Source: Candidatus Cloacimonadota bacterium
Lineage (GTDB): Bacteria > Cloacimonadota > Cloacimonadia > Cloacimonadales > Cloacimonadaceae
Length of the DNA stretch: 62,769 nt
Assembly (NCBI GenBank): GCA_023228285.1
Contig: JALOBM010000006.1
Coordinates: 1-62,769, forward strand
Reading direction: 5' to 3'
In this document: positions 17,027 to 27,020 of the stretch, one piece after another
How the letters are laid out: each line of letters opens with the position of its first letter
Numbering within the stretch: position 1 is the first letter of the stretch
Translations under genes and position numbers: made by a program
The notes under the pieces: model-generated
Told to the model about the DNA's origin: nothing
The model's input: only the letters and a program-made list of their open reading frames with translations
Databases searched by the model: none

Positions 17027-19186
17027 TTATTTTCGCGAGAAATGGAAAATGTCACCATCGTAGCCGATTGAGAACATTGTATTCAATACATTTCTTTTGT
17101 TTAAAGCTACAAAAAAGCGCATCGGAAGGCGATATGGACGTATTCCAAGCCCGGCATAATAACAGGATTGATCGCTAAACACATCGGCTACAAACTCTCC
17201 ATCGCTATAGCTCAAGCCCTGCAATCCTGCCTTCAGGAACACATCTTTCCAAGGCTCAGACACAAAACCCAGTTGCATTATCCGAAAATGAGGAGCACTG
17301 ATCTCGTAACGTGAATAACCCTTGAATTCATCTATTCCTCCGAGGGTAAAGAAGTCAAAGCGCTGAGAAGCTTGAGAATCGAAATAGGTACCGACACTCA
17401 AACCGACATCCGCGGACAGGTTGTGGGTAATAGGGATGTATGCTTCTGCCTTTCCTCGAAAACTACTATACAGATAATCCGAAAGTTCTTCTTCGCGGGC
17501 AAAGTTGAACTTGCCTTTCATCATTACTCCTTGCATGGGGAACAAATAATCATCCAGGCTTTCATAGTACGCTTTGACTCCAAATCCTGCTACAGAATAA
17601 TATCTGGATGGCATATCCGTTTCGGATATCCCCCGATACAAGCTGGTATTGCTGTAGTACAGGAATCCTTCTCCGATGATATTGTGAATGCTAAAGATGC
17701 CCAAACCAGCCGTAGCGCCCCATTCCAGGGATTTTGAGCTGTTTACCTGATAATGATCTTCATTATAGGCATACAGGGTTTTTTCGTTGATATAGGAAAA
17801 CAGCCGATAGTATATCCCCCATAGATCCCCGAAGTTCTTTACATAGTCAATATTGAGTTCGTTTTTCCCGCCTAAAACTGCTTGTGCTAAAAGCCTGCTA
17901 TTCTTCAACAGTTTGTTATTAATATTCAGTACCACACCTGCAGTCAGTTTTTCTTCATTGTTATATGCTGTGTTCAAGGTCAAAGACTTGGCTTGTTTCT
18001 CATTTACAATTATCCTCAGGATGTAGCCGCCCTTATCGTCCGGGATCAATTCTGGATACAGGACATTAAAGTACTGGGAATTTAAAGCTCTACGAGCTGC
18101 TGTTGATATCTCCTCAGCGTTGTATCTTCCAGGGATTTTGATTCCCAGATACTCTCGAATTTTTGCCAGGCTGATACGCTCATTACCGCTTCCTTCCAGC
18201 TTGTTAACTTGGAAAATTGGCTCTTCATGCTGATTATAGCGTGGAATGGACCTGGGTTCAATGTTATTACTCTGAATGAACAAGCGAATCTGATCGATAT
18301 TCTTGCGAGCATAGTCCTCACCAATCGCAATGATTTGATCTACATGTTTGAAATCCTGGGAAGAGTAAGGACTAAGCTCCGGTTCCAGCAGCAAATCGCA
18401 TTGATCCAGATTCTTTTGCAGATTTCTACTGATGCCAATATTGATGGTCTGATCCAGGATATCGATGATGCTTTCCAGGTTCTCTTCTTCCCGCAAGGAG
18501 GAATTAACCTTGATAGCTAACACGAGACCAGCACCCATTTGCTTCACCTCGGCTATGGGCAGGTTCTGAGATATTCCGCCATCTATGTACAAGCTTTCTC
18601 CTACTTTGAACGGCAGGATCAAACTTGGTACGGATAAACTGGCGCGTACTGCCTGCCATAAGGAACCGTTTACAAACTCTTTACCTGTGCCTTTTTGTAG
18701 ATCTGTGGCAATACAACTGAAAGGGATATCAAGCTTATTGAAGTCTCTGATCCCGGATGCAGGAGCATATAGTTCAAACAGTTCCAGGTTCAAATTGTTT
18801 GCTTTATACAAACTTGTAGGCAGTTTTGGATTCCATTTCTCGTCCAGCTCCAGTATGGTGTTTCCATAGGGCGCCCAGCGTTTTTGCCCAACATAAAGGT
18901 CTCGCCGGGGAACATTGTCTTGCAACAAACGATACCAATCGATATTGATAGCTAGACTTTCGATTTGGCTGGCATTATAACCCATTGCATAAAAAGCACC
19001 AATTACTGCCCCGATGCTGGTTCCGGAGATGTAATCCGGTTTCAGACCCTCTTCTTCCAAAACCTTCAAAACTCCGATGTGAGCAAAGCCACGGGCTCCA
19101 CCACCAGAAAGGGCATAACCGATCCCGGTGGCGAAGACCGTGTTGCAGAAAGTGCAAATTATGAAGATTAGTAGCTTTCGCTTCAT
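17027..19186 (-). CDS. Patatin-like phospholipase fused to an outer-membrane barrel (PlpD-like, type Vd)
   Basis: A 719-residue exported protein. After the signal peptide (ICTFCNTVFA) comes a patatin domain, about residues 20-300. It has the oxyanion motif GGGARG, the nucleophile in GTSIG (Gly-x-Ser-x-Gly) and the catalytic Asp in DGG (YIDGGISQ). A POTRA-like region follows (about 320-400), then a BamA-type 16-strand barrel to the C-terminal FSRK. This order and length match the PlpD family, where the lipase is carried out by its own barrel (type Vd). It should cleave phospholipids at the surface or on release. The start has no strong ribosome site and follows the LiaF-like stop by 11 bases. 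Confidence 0.85.
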   Translation of the reverse strand: MKRKLLIFIICTFCNTVFATGIGYALSGGGARGFAHIGVLKVLEEEGLKPDYISGTSIGAVIGAFYAMGYNASQIESLAINIDWYRLLQDNVPRRDLYVGQKRWAPYGNTILELDEKWNPKLPTSLYKANNLNLELFELYAPASGIRDFNKLDIPFSCIATDLQKGTGKEFVNGSLWQAVRASLSVPSLILPFKVGESLYIDGGISQNLPIAEVKQMGAGLVLAIKVNSSLREEENLESIIDILDQTINIGISRNLQKNLDQCDLLLEPELSPYSSQDFKHVDQIIAIGEDYARKNIDQIRLFIQSNNIEPRSIPRYNQHEEPIFQVNKLEGSGNERISLAKIREYLGIKIPGRYNAEEISTAARRALNSQYFNVLYPELIPDDKGGYILRIIVNEKQAKSLTLNTAYNNEEKLTAGVVLNINNKLLKNSRLLAQAVLGGKNELNIDYVKNFGDLWGIYYRLFSYINEKTLYAYNEDHYQVNSSKSLEWGATAGLGIFSIHNIIGEGFLYYSNTSLYRGISETDMPSRYYSVAGFGVKAYYESLDDYLFPMQGVMMKGKFNFAREEELSDYLYSSFRGKAEAYIPITHNLSADVGLSVGTYFDSQASQRFDFFTLGGIDEFKGYSRYEISAPHFRIMQLGFVSEPWKDVFLKAGLQGLSYSDGEFVADVFSDQSCYYAGLGIRPYRLPMRFFVALNKRNVLNTMFSIGYDGDIFHFSRK

Positions 19187-19197
19187 GTCATAAGTAG

Positions 19198-19773
19198 CTA
19201 TAATCCGCTTTGAGTATTCTCGGTAGCGACATCCTCCACAACCGGATCAGTTTGAGTATTCTCTACATCTTCGAATACATATACCAGTTGTCCAAATATT
19301 GCATTGGACTCAATATGGATCGGAGTTGCTTTCTCATTTCCTCTTCGGTATCTACCTCCACCAAATCCATAATGACTTTTCTCCGGCATCACCGTGGATC
19401 CAAACACGCTGGTAGGCTCAATATCATAATTGAGATGCGCCGGTAGTATTACAGTGGCAGAGCCAAAAACAACCGTGATTTCCAATGGCGGAGTGTTCTC
19501 TGTGATGTCTCGCAGATCGATGGTTCCAGAAGAGAAAATAATGTTGTATTCTCCACTGCGATTGCTATGATAATAGCTTCCCTTGGTAGGACCAGGCTTA
19601 TGATATGTCTTACTGGATGTACCAATAAGTAGTTTCAAGCCAAACATGATAATTATTACAGCTATAAAGATCTTTGCCAGTGGCATATTGATATTGAAGG
19701 TCTTCAAGATCAATGAGGCTCCCCACAGTATCAGGAGAATCCCCCAAAAGATGTTTCCAAAGAAGAAATTCAT
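19198..19773 (-). CDS. LiaF-like membrane protein
   Basis: About 191 residues, with the start placed at 19773 because a GGAGGAGG site is then 8 bases upstream. Two hydrophobic segments at the N terminus (GNIFWGILLILWGASLIL and AKIFIAVIIIMFGLKLLI) form the LiaI/LiaF transmembrane region. A beta-rich soluble domain then repeats the pattern TVVFGSATVILP, SVFGSTVMP and NAIFGQLVYVF, typical of LiaF C-termini. In Firmicutes this family responds to cell-envelope stress; the role here is unknown. It lies between purL and the patatin gene, in operon-like spacing. Confidence 0.75.
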   Translation of the reverse strand: MNFFFGNIFWGILLILWGASLILKTFNINMPLAKIFIAVIIIMFGLKLLIGTSSKTYHKPGPTKGSYYHSNRSGEYNIIFSSGTIDLRDITENTPPLEITVVFGSATVILPAHLNYDIEPTSVFGSTVMPEKSHYGFGGGRYRRGNEKATPIHIESNAIFGQLVYVFEDVENTQTDPVVEDVATENTQSGL

Positions 19774-19797
19774 TCTCATTTCCTCCTCCACTTTTCT

Positions 19798-22002
19798 CTA
19801 GATTTTTAACCCATTTTCGTATGCTTCTCTCATCGATAAAACACACATTTTAATATCATCGTTTATGATAAACGCTTCGCTGGATGTTACTTCGCCCAAG
19901 CTCATACAGTGAATTCCATGCTTTTGGGATATACGATGTAGATCGTGTTCATATTTATCATCCAAAGATACGATAATGTTCGCTCCAGATTCTCCAAAGT
20001 ATGCGGTAATAGGAGATTGGGACAAAGTAAATGAAGCTTTTATGCCAAAAGATTTTTCGGGATGAAAGCAGCTTTCTGCTAGGGCTATGGCCAATCCGCC
20101 GTCACTAAGGTCATGAGCGCTGTGGAGCATCTCAAGATCAATGAGTTCCAAAACACATTCCTGAAGGCGTTTCTCCTCATTGAGATCAATCGGTGCGATC
20201 CTTCCGCAAACCTTGTTATGCACTACTTTCAGATATTCACTTCCCGCCAGTCTCTTTTCTACATTACCCAAGAGGAATATCTTGTCTCCGGCTTGCTTAA
20301 AATGTTGGGTTATAGCTTTTTTGAAATCTTTCATCAAACCCAGCATGCCAATCACAGGCGTAGGATAAATGGCAGCATTGGGATTTTCGTTGTAAAAGCT
20401 CACATTCCCGCCGGTAACAGGTGTATCGAAGGCCACGCAGGCATCTTTCATACCACGAATACATTCACTGAAGCTATAATACACTTCTGGTTTGTAGGGA
20501 TTCCCGAAATTCAAACAGTTCGTAATAGCAATAGGTTTCGCTCCACTGCAAGCTACATTTCTGGCCGATTCTGCGACCGCTGCCTTGGTGCCTTCATAAG
20601 GATTCAAATAGCAATATCTTCCATTACAATCCGTAGCAGCGGCGATGGCTTTGTCAGTATCCCTGATGCGGATAACCGCAGCATCGCTTCCCGGTTCCAC
20701 ACTGGTTCCGATTCCCACCATGTGATCATATTGCCTGAAGATATTGTGTTTGGAAGCTATATTGGGACTGCTCAGCAAATCCATCAACACCTGGGTTGGC
20801 GATATGGGGCATTCCAGATTCTCAGTATCTTGATTTTGAACATCATCCAGATATTCCGGACGTTTCGTTTCGCGTTTGTAAACCGGAGCTTTCCCACCCA
20901 ATATAAGGTATTCAGCAGGAATTTCCGCTTCGATCATGTCCCCAGATTTAACGCGCAGAATCTTGTCCTCGGTAATGCTTCCGATCTGAACTGCATCAAG
21001 ATCCCACTTGCCAAATATCTCCAATACCCGGTCAATGTTCTGAGGTTCCACAATCACCAGCATGCGTTCCTGGGATTCAGAAAGCATTATCTCGTATGTG
21101 CTCATGCCGCTCTCCCGCTGAGGAACTTTGTTTACATCGATCTCAATTCCTACTCCGCCTTTACCGGACATTTCGCTGCTGGAACAAGTGAGTCCAGCAG
21201 CGCCCATGTCTTGAATACCTACCACCAGTCCTGCTTTGATAATCTCCAAAGTGGCTTCAAGAAGTAGTTTTTCATAGAAAGGATCGCCCACCTGTACCGC
21301 AGTTCTCTTTTCTTCTGATTCTTCGGATAGCTCTATGGAGGCAAACGTGGCGCCGTGAATGCCGTCTCTGCCGGTTTTTGCCCCTACTATTATCACAGCA
21401 TTTCCGGGTCCAGTAGCGGCAGATTTGGCCAGATCTTTGTGTTCTAATAGCCCTATTGCCATGGCATTCACCAAGGGATTTCCTTCGTAAGATTCTTCAA
21501 AATAGACCTCTCCGCCAACCGTTGGAACTCCAAAGCAATTACCATAATCAGCTATCCCGTGCACTACTTCTACAAGCAGATGTTTCACATTGGGATTGTC
21601 GGGATTGCCAAAACGCAGGGAGTTTAAAGCCGCAATGGGTCTGGCGCCCATGGTGAAAATGTCTCTCAGGATGCCGCCTACTCCTGTGGCAGCACCATGA
21701 TAAGGCTCCAAAGCCGAAGGATGGTTGTGGCTCTCGATTTTGAAGCTAATGGCGAGACCGTCTCCAATATCTACTACTCCGGCATTTTCCTCACCGGCTT
21801 TGGCAAGCATCATGCTGCCTTCTTTGGGTAAGGTTTTAAGCTGTAATATGGAGTTCTTGTAGCTGGCATGTTCACTCCACATCACGCTGAAGATGCCCAA
21901 TTCTACGATGTTTGGTTCTCTGCCCAGAATCTCTTTTATATAAAGGTATTCTTCCGGGGATATGCCGTGCTCGGCGATTATCTGATCGGTAATCTGGATC
22001 AT
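19798..22002 (-). CDS. purL: Phosphoribosylformylglycinamidine synthase, large subunit (PurL)
   Basis: A 734-residue small-type PurL, as in bacteria with separate PurQ and PurS. It converts FGAR to FGAM with ATP and ammonia from PurQ, in purine synthesis. Diagnostic sequences are [14 protein letters not shown] at the start, [40 protein letters not shown] and [17 protein letters not shown]. It overlaps the upstream Sua5-phosphatase fusion by 4 bases. No purQ or purS is in the window. Confidence 0.97.
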   Translation of the reverse strand: MIQITDQIIAEHGISPEEYLYIKEILGREPNIVELGIFSVMWSEHASYKNSILQLKTLPKEGSMMLAKAGEENAGVVDIGDGLAISFKIESHNHPSALEPYHGAATGVGGILRDIFTMGARPIAALNSLRFGNPDNPNVKHLLVEVVHGIADYGNCFGVPTVGGEVYFEESYEGNPLVNAMAIGLLEHKDLAKSAATGPGNAVIIVGAKTGRDGIHGATFASIELSEESEEKRTAVQVGDPFYEKLLLEATLEIIKAGLVVGIQDMGAAGLTCSSSEMSGKGGVGIEIDVNKVPQRESGMSTYEIMLSESQERMLVIVEPQNIDRVLEIFGKWDLDAVQIGSITEDKILRVKSGDMIEAEIPAEYLILGGKAPVYKRETKRPEYLDDVQNQDTENLECPISPTQVLMDLLSSPNIASKHNIFRQYDHMVGIGTSVEPGSDAAVIRIRDTDKAIAAATDCNGRYCYLNPYEGTKAAVAESARNVACSGAKPIAITNCLNFGNPYKPEVYYSFSECIRGMKDACVAFDTPVTGGNVSFYNENPNAAIYPTPVIGMLGLMKDFKKAITQHFKQAGDKIFLLGNVEKRLAGSEYLKVVHNKVCGRIAPIDLNEEKRLQECVLELIDLEMLHSAHDLSDGGLAIALAESCFHPEKSFGIKASFTLSQSPITAYFGESGANIIVSLDDKYEHDLHRISQKHGIHCMSLGEVTSSEAFIINDDIKMCVLSMREAYENGLKI

Positions 22003-23114
22003 TGTTTATCCTTGTTTAGTATAATATCATTGTTTTTGATACGTTGCACTAGTATCTTCAGACGTTCCTCAATAGTCTGGTAGGTTTTGCGGTAGAAATC
22101 GATCTCACTGCCATAAGGATCAGTGATATCTCCTTCGAAACCGGTTATCTCATTTAACGTAAGAACTTTATGTGCGGCTTCGGGATGTGCTTGACGAATG
22201 AGATCCCGTTGCCGTTCTTCCATGGTCAGGATTATCCAGGAAGCAGCCACCATCTGAGGGCTGATCATTTTTGATACATGCTCTTGAGCTTCCAGAATAC
22301 CCTGCTCTATAAGTAACTGCATTGAAGACATCGAAATCATGTGCCCGCCCTCCAAGAGCCCACAACTGTCCGTAGTCAAACGCATCCCATGTTCTTTTAT
22401 CATGCGGGCAAAGAGCTTTTCCGCTATGGGGCTTCTACAGATATTGGCGGTACACACAAACATAACCAGGGGCATACTGAATGAATTCTTAACCTCGTAG
22501 AAAGGCACCGAACCCTCGCGAAGGCATTTTATATCCTCTTTCCCGATTTCATTACTTCCGATGTATTCAACCAAAGTGGACTCAGCAGGATTATCCTGAA
22601 TGGCCTTGGGGTGTGGAATTAGAGCAAAATCGAACCAGGAACCGAATACTGTCTCCAATCGCTGTAAATCGTTTTCTGCCGGGAGATTGGATAAGTTCAC
22701 ACTCGTAGATACCATCGGTTCACCGAGTAAGTCGATAAAATACCGTAATAAAGGGGCTGTAGGAACTCTGAAAGCTACTTTATTATCCACAGCGATATGA
22801 TCGAAACGTGAATCCTTCATTTCAAAAGAGATACTGAGGTTACCGGGATAATATTGCTGCATTAAAGAAAATAAGCGTTTGGGAACTGGGATATTCTGAT
22901 GTGAAAACCAGGATATATCTGGGATCAGGGCGATCATACCAGCTTTACTGCGTTGCTTCAAGCGGTTAATCCGCTCAATGGTGGAATGTGCAGATAAGCG
23001 AGCTCCAATTCCCCACATGCTGCCAGTGTAATGCAAGATGCTTGATTCCGGAAGAGGATCCTTTATCAATAGCTTTTGTAGCTTTTTTCCCGAGGGATTT
23101 TTGACTTTATACAT
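21999..23114 (-). CDS. Fusion of Sua5/YrdC-like domain and low-molecular-weight protein tyrosine phosphatase
   Basis: A 371-residue two-domain protein. Residues 1-205 resemble YrdC/Sua5, which makes threonylcarbamoyl-AMP for tRNA t6[14 protein letters not shown] (the PTxTxYGLG box), [15 protein letters not shown] (KxRxxxxPL-type), STSVNLS and PAESTLVEY. Residues 215-360 are a low-molecular-weight phosphatase: CTANICRS (P-loop, Cys221, Arg227) and DPYG (general acid about 332). The residue before the second Cys of the P-loop is Ile, the choice of tyrosine-type enzymes; the arginine phosphatase YwlE has Thr there. In Bacillus the separate genes ywlC and ywlE are close neighbours, so fusion is plausible. 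Confidence 0.85.
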   Translation of the reverse strand: MYKVKNPSGKKLQKLLIKDPLPESSILHYTGSMWGIGARLSAHSTIERINRLKQRSKAGMIALIPDISWFSHQNIPVPKRLFSLMQQYYPGNLSISFEMKDSRFDHIAVDNKVAFRVPTAPLLRYFIDLLGEPMVSTSVNLSNLPAENDLQRLETVFGSWFDFALIPHPKAIQDNPAESTLVEYIGSNEIGKEDIKCLREGSVPFYEVKNSFSMPLVMFVCTANICRSPIAEKLFARMIKEHGMRLTTDSCGLLEGGHMISMSSMQLLIEQGILEAQEHVSKMISPQMVAASWIILTMEERQRDLIRQAHPEAAHKVLTLNEITGFEGDITDPYGSEIDFYRKTYQTIEERLKILVQRIKNNDIILNKDKQ

Positions 23115-23173
23115 CTGCTTATCCTTTCTACTGGCAGTAAAATATCAGTTTTGGCACAGAGGATGTTTACCTG

Positions 23174-24271
23174 TTATTGAAAGTATGGGATCGGATTTAC
23201 CGCCACACCTTTCTTGCGTAGTTCAAAATGTAATGAGGCTTGGCTGGCAGAACCTGTCATCCCACTGCGGGCGATGGTTTGGCCACGTTTCACTTTAGCG
23301 TCTTTTTGCACTAAAAGATCGCTGTTGTATGCGTATAGGCTGAAATAGCCGTTCAGATGATCGATGATAATGAGCTTCCCCTGTCCGCCGTATCTGCCCG
23401 AGAAGACTACATCCCCGTCATCGACAGCTACGACATTGGTACCCTCTGGCACAGCTATGTCGATTCCATTGCTTACGATGCTGGTATTGTAGTTTCTGGT
23501 TTCTTCACCAAAGCTACGGATGATCTTGCCTCTCACTGGCCAGGCGATCTTGATCTGGGTAAATTCGTAACTGGGGGATTTATTGCCGCTGTCTTGCATC
23601 AGTTGAGCTATCAAGCTTTCAAGGGCAGCAGCATCTCGTTTCAGATTGGCGATTTTATTTTGTAAATCCTGTTCTTCCTTACTCAATTTTTTTATTTGTG
23701 TGTTCAAGTTGCTGATACTCTTGTTCAGCTTGCGGCTCTTCTGGCTCTCATTAAGCAGGTTCCGGTTTATTCTGGCTACTTCGCTGCTGTGGAGATCCTG
23801 AGCTTGAAGTAATGACACTTTATATCCATTCAGAATATCTAATTCCCGCTTTTGATGCAATATCAGGCTTTGCAAATAGCGGTGATCCCGATGGGAGATC
23901 ATGCGGGGAGAATAGCTGCGATCAACCCTCATCAGTATATTCAGTTCAGAGTTTTGGGCGTTCTGTAGTGTACCCAGTCGATCATTGGCATTGGCAATGC
24001 GTAACTCCAATTGAGACAGAGAATCCCTTACTACTCTTTCTGCACTCTTGTATCTGTTGATGTTTTGATCTGCAAGCTTTTTTAACGAAGAATTACGCTG
24101 TATTTCACTGCTGGTCTGCTTTCTCTTGTCAGCAGTCTGCTGTGCTTTGGCTTGTGTGCTTTCAAGCTGAGACTGCAAGCGTTGCAATTCACGCACCTTG
24201 TCATCCAAGTCATCCGCAAACAGCAAAGCTATACTAAGCATAAGTAATATAGATATCAGCTTATTAGGCAT
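23174..24271 (-). CDS. EnvC-like coiled-coil/LytM amidase activator
   Basis: About 365 residues, starting at 24271 after a GGGAGAAG site. A signal peptide (LLMLSIALLFA) is followed by a long coiled coil (about 20-230, rich in Leu/Gln/Lys heptads) and a C-terminal LytM/M23-type domain (about 250-365). The LytM domain is degenerate in the way EnvC is: the first metal-binding His is Asn (SNGIDIA), and the HxH motif reads SLHFEL. So it should bind and activate cell-wall amidases, not cut peptidoglycan itself. The segment YFSLYAYNSDLLVQ is very like EnvC. Its role would be cell separation. Confidence 0.85.
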   Translation of the reverse strand: MPNKLISILLMLSIALLFADDLDDKVRELQRLQSQLESTQAKAQQTADKRKQTSSEIQRNSSLKKLADQNINRYKSAERVVRDSLSQLELRIANANDRLGTLQNAQNSELNILMRVDRSYSPRMISHRDHRYLQSLILHQKRELDILNGYKVSLLQAQDLHSSEVARINRNLLNESQKSRKLNKSISNLNTQIKKLSKEEQDLQNKIANLKRDAAALESLIAQLMQDSGNKSPSYEFTQIKIAWPVRGKIIRSFGEETRNYNTSIVSNGIDIAVPEGTNVVAVDDGDVVFSGRYGGQGKLIIIDHLNGYFSLYAYNSDLLVQKDAKVKRGQTIARSGMTGSASQASLHFELRKKGVAVNPIPYFQ

Positions 24272-24299
24272 GTTCTTCTCCCGCACGTACTATTGAAAT

Positions 24300-24329
24300 C
24301 AAATGTTTGGACACTGTAGTCTGTGTCAA
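24300..24329 (-). promoter_or_regulatory. Candidate promoter of the EnvC-like gene
   Basis: TTGACA at 24324-24329 and TTTG at 24300-24303 on the minus strand, 58 bases from the ATG. There is no TATAAT-like sequence; the downstream element AACATTTG fits the pattern shared with other promoters in this window. Confidence 0.45.
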
Positions 24330-24369
24330 TACAAATCTTGGCTTCCACAAAGAGTTTGATGTGATGCTG

Positions 24370-25938
24370 TTATAGATTATTCAATACTATAACGCCGTCT
24401 ATCATGGTAAAAAGAGATCGTGCTTCCAACCAGTATTCATCCGGAAGCTTTCGATAGTCTTCCAGCACAATGAGGTCTGCCAGATATCCAGAAGCAATCT
24501 TTCCTTTTATCGTGTCAGACTTTGAAGCAGCTGCAGCACCAATGGTATAGCCATCAATGGCTTGTTCCACACTTAGGCATTCTTTTGTGTTCAGAGCCTC
24601 TCTTTGGGGATCATTCAGATGCTTGCGTTTTATCGCACAGTAGATACCCATAAATGGATTGATAGTCTCAATCGGGCTGTCAGATCCGAAAGCGTATGGT
24701 ATCCCAGCATTCAACATACTGCGGAATGCATAGGCTTCCTCTTTGATATGCTCCCAACTCTTGTGGATCATTGGGATATCGTTGGCGATGTGAACCGGCT
24801 GTAAACTGGCAAAAAGACCGGATTTCTTCAAGCTCGGAATATCACTCAAGCGAATAGATTGAACATGTTCTATGCGCTGGAATAAGTTCCGATACGAAGG
24901 ATTCATCCCTAAGTGTAATGCTGCATCAATAATCTGACGCACACACCTATCTCCAATGGCATGAATAGTGCACGCCAAGCCTGCTTTGGCTGCTTTTTCC
25001 ATCTGTCGGAAGAGATCGCTGTCTTCATAGCGTAGGATACCTCGGTTGGTCTTGTCATTGGGATATGGATCAAACATAGCTGCCGTGCGAGAACCCAGAG
25101 AGCCATCACCAAACAGTTTCAACCCGCCTATCTTGAAGAACTCATCTCCATCATAGCTTTTCTGTTCCTGCTCTATCACCATATCCAACTCACCGGATTG
25201 GAAATGCCAGCAAGTTCTGAAGAGAGCACCTTGAGCTAGAGCCTGCTGAAGCAACCTGGCACTCGCATGGCATTCCATGGAATGAAAACCAACCAGTCCG
25301 CACTCGTAGATACTTTGAATTGTATTGATAATGCTGTCCACCACAATCTGATCCGGTGGCGCTGTGATGAATGCATCAATCATCTCAGTAGCGGATTCAA
25401 ACAATACTCCACTCAGAGAGCCGTCTGACCTTCGTTCAAACTTGCCCCCGGGTGGATCGGGAGTATTCGCATCCCATCCAGCTATCTTCAATGCCCTGCT
25501 ATTAAGCAATTTGGCATGATAATCCTTACTGAACAAAGCAACAGGAACATCTGGAAACACTCTGTCCAATAAGTCCCGATTCAGCGCAATGGGATCACTT
25601 AAGATATTGCGATCCCAACCACCACCAAGAATCCATTCTGCGTTCCAACTGAGTGTATCACGGTAACGTCTCAGTTCGCTATCAATATCATCAATGCTCT
25701 TACAGCTCAATAGATTGACCAATAATCTAGATTTGGCATATTCCACAAAATGGGTGTGAGCATCTGTAAAAGCAGGTAACAGACATCTGCCATGCAAGTG
25801 AATCTCGATACTTTCTGTTCGAGCCAGATTCCTGCATTCAGAGAGCTTGCCAACATGTACGATCCTGTTCTCTACGATCAATACAGCTTCAATATTGGGC
25901 TGTCCGTATATGTATCCCCCATAAATGATGTATGTCAC
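24370..25938 (-). CDS. Amidohydrolase family 3 (YtcJ-like)
   Basis: About 522 residues. The start is GTG at 25938, which overlaps the upstream stop as GTGA; the longer upstream frame reads inside the aminotransferase gene. Metal-binding motifs are DAHTHFVEY (His-x-His) near residue 65, HAIGDR about 330, and GSDSPIE about 440. These define the metal-dependent hydrolases that cleave amide or similar bonds. The substrate is not given by the sequence. It is the last gene after dapD and an aminotransferase, so a role in lysine/diaminopimelate metabolism is possible but unproven. A second family member is at 40828. Confidence 0.8.
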   Translation of the reverse strand: MTYIIYGGYIYGQPNIEAVLIVENRIVHVGKLSECRNLARTESIEIHLHGRCLLPAFTDAHTHFVEYAKSRLLVNLLSCKSIDDIDSELRRYRDTLSWNAEWILGGGWDRNILSDPIALNRDLLDRVFPDVPVALFSKDYHAKLLNSRALKIAGWDANTPDPPGGKFERRSDGSLSGVLFESATEMIDAFITAPPDQIVVDSIINTIQSIYECGLVGFHSMECHASARLLQQALAQGALFRTCWHFQSGELDMVIEQEQKSYDGDEFFKIGGLKLFGDGSLGSRTAAMFDPYPNDKTNRGILRYEDSDLFRQMEKAAKAGLACTIHAIGDRCVRQIIDAALHLGMNPSYRNLFQRIEHVQSIRLSDIPSLKKSGLFASLQPVHIANDIPMIHKSWEHIKEEAYAFRSMLNAGIPYAFGSDSPIETINPFMGIYCAIKRKHLNDPQREALNTKECLSVEQAIDGYTIGAAAASKSDTIKGKIASGYLADLIVLEDYRKLPDEYWLEARSLFTMIDGVIVLNNL

Positions 25939-27020
25939 AATAGTATCCTTATTGCTCTTTCCAGAGTTTCTTTTTCTACAGCATAGTTCAACCTGATCCA
26001 ATCCTTGGTCACAAAACCATACGCCTTGCCCGGAGAACTCAGCAGCCCTTTTTGCAACCAAGTCTCTACCTGTTTATCAGCCTCATCACAATGGATAAGG
26101 ATGTAAGGCGTTGCAGTGGGGATATGCATCCTTTTATGGGATAGTGCATTTTTTACCAGAGCATGATTCTGGTTCATTCTGTCTCTTACGGATAAAGATA
26201 TATGAGGGCAATCAAGAGCATATAGTGCCAGATATTGCGATAACCAGGCAGGACATGTAGAGATATATTGTTTCAGCTTGATAGCGCTCGTGATAAATGG
26301 CTTGGATGCGAATAACCATCCTATTCTCCATCCGCTCATCAAGTGGGATTTTGACACACCGCCAATGCGGATTAGTCGGTCAAACATGGAGTAATCGATC
26401 TTATCAGGCTGCTGTATATATATTTCACGATAGATTTCGTCCAAAATAAGAGTAATACCCAGATTGTTCAGAGTCTCATTTAATTGCTGCGCATCTCCCC
26501 TATTTAAGCAGTATCCGCTGGGATTGGATGGGCTGCTCATTAAAATGGCTTTTACTCCCTGAAGCTTCTTTTCCCACAAATCCCAATCAATCGAGCAAAG
26601 GTCTTGTTCAAAAGGCAGGCGGATGACTTCCGCACCTGCTAGTTTTGCCAGAACCGGATAAGCAGGATAATCAGGATCTGGAATGGCTATTCTATCTCCT
26701 GGATTCACAAGGGAATGGATAGTAGTGTATAAGGCTTCTTCAGCACCATTACAAACACAGATGTTTTCTACCGATGCAGAGTAGTCCTGAGCTATCCTTT
26801 CCCGTAAAACATCCACTCCAGCATTGGGGCTATATCTCGGTTGCCCATTTTGCATCAATTCTATGGCTTTATCTGCCAAAACTTGGGGGAACTTGAAACC
26901 AAGCTCTCCCAAAGCGAGATTGATGGTATTTTGGGGGGCTCTTGCCATCAACTTTCGTAATAGCGAAAGCTCTATGGAAGCCAAACGCTCAGCTTCAGTC
27001 CAACGAATGTCTAAGTTCAC
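25935..27020 (-). CDS. Class I/II PLP-dependent aminotransferase (DapC-like by context)
   Basis: 361 residues, the usual length. Features are YSPNAGVDVLRERIA (N-terminal segment), PDPDYPAYPVLAKLAG, SPSNPSG, LDEIYREI (PLP-contacting Asp) and GGVSKSHLMSGWRIGW with the Schiff-base Lys. It follows dapD with a 26-base overlap, so it may be the succinyl-diaminopimelate aminotransferase of the succinylase route. An alternative is a general aspartate or aromatic aminotransferase. The start could be a few codons later. Confidence 0.75.
   Translation of the reverse strand: MNLDIRWTEAERLASIELSLLRKLMARAPQNTINLALGELGFKFPQVLADKAIELMQNGQPRYSPNAGVDVLRERIAQDYSASVENICVCNGAEEALYTTIHSLVNPGDRIAIPDPDYPAYPVLAKLAGAEVIRLPFEQDLCSIDWDLWEKKLQGVKAILMSSPSNPSGYCLNRGDAQQLNETLNNLGITLILDEIYREIYIQQPDKIDYSMFDRLIRIGGVSKSHLMSGWRIGWLFASKPFITSAIKLKQYISTCPAWLSQYLALYALDCPHISLSVRDRMNQNHALVKNALSHKRMHIPTATPYILIHCDEADKQVETWLQKGLLSSPGKAYGFVTKDWIRLNYAVEKETLERAIRILL

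Noticed and set aside
20113..21267. A 384-codon plus-strand frame opposite purL
   Set aside because: It is antisense to a strongly conserved purL and has composition typical of shadow frames.
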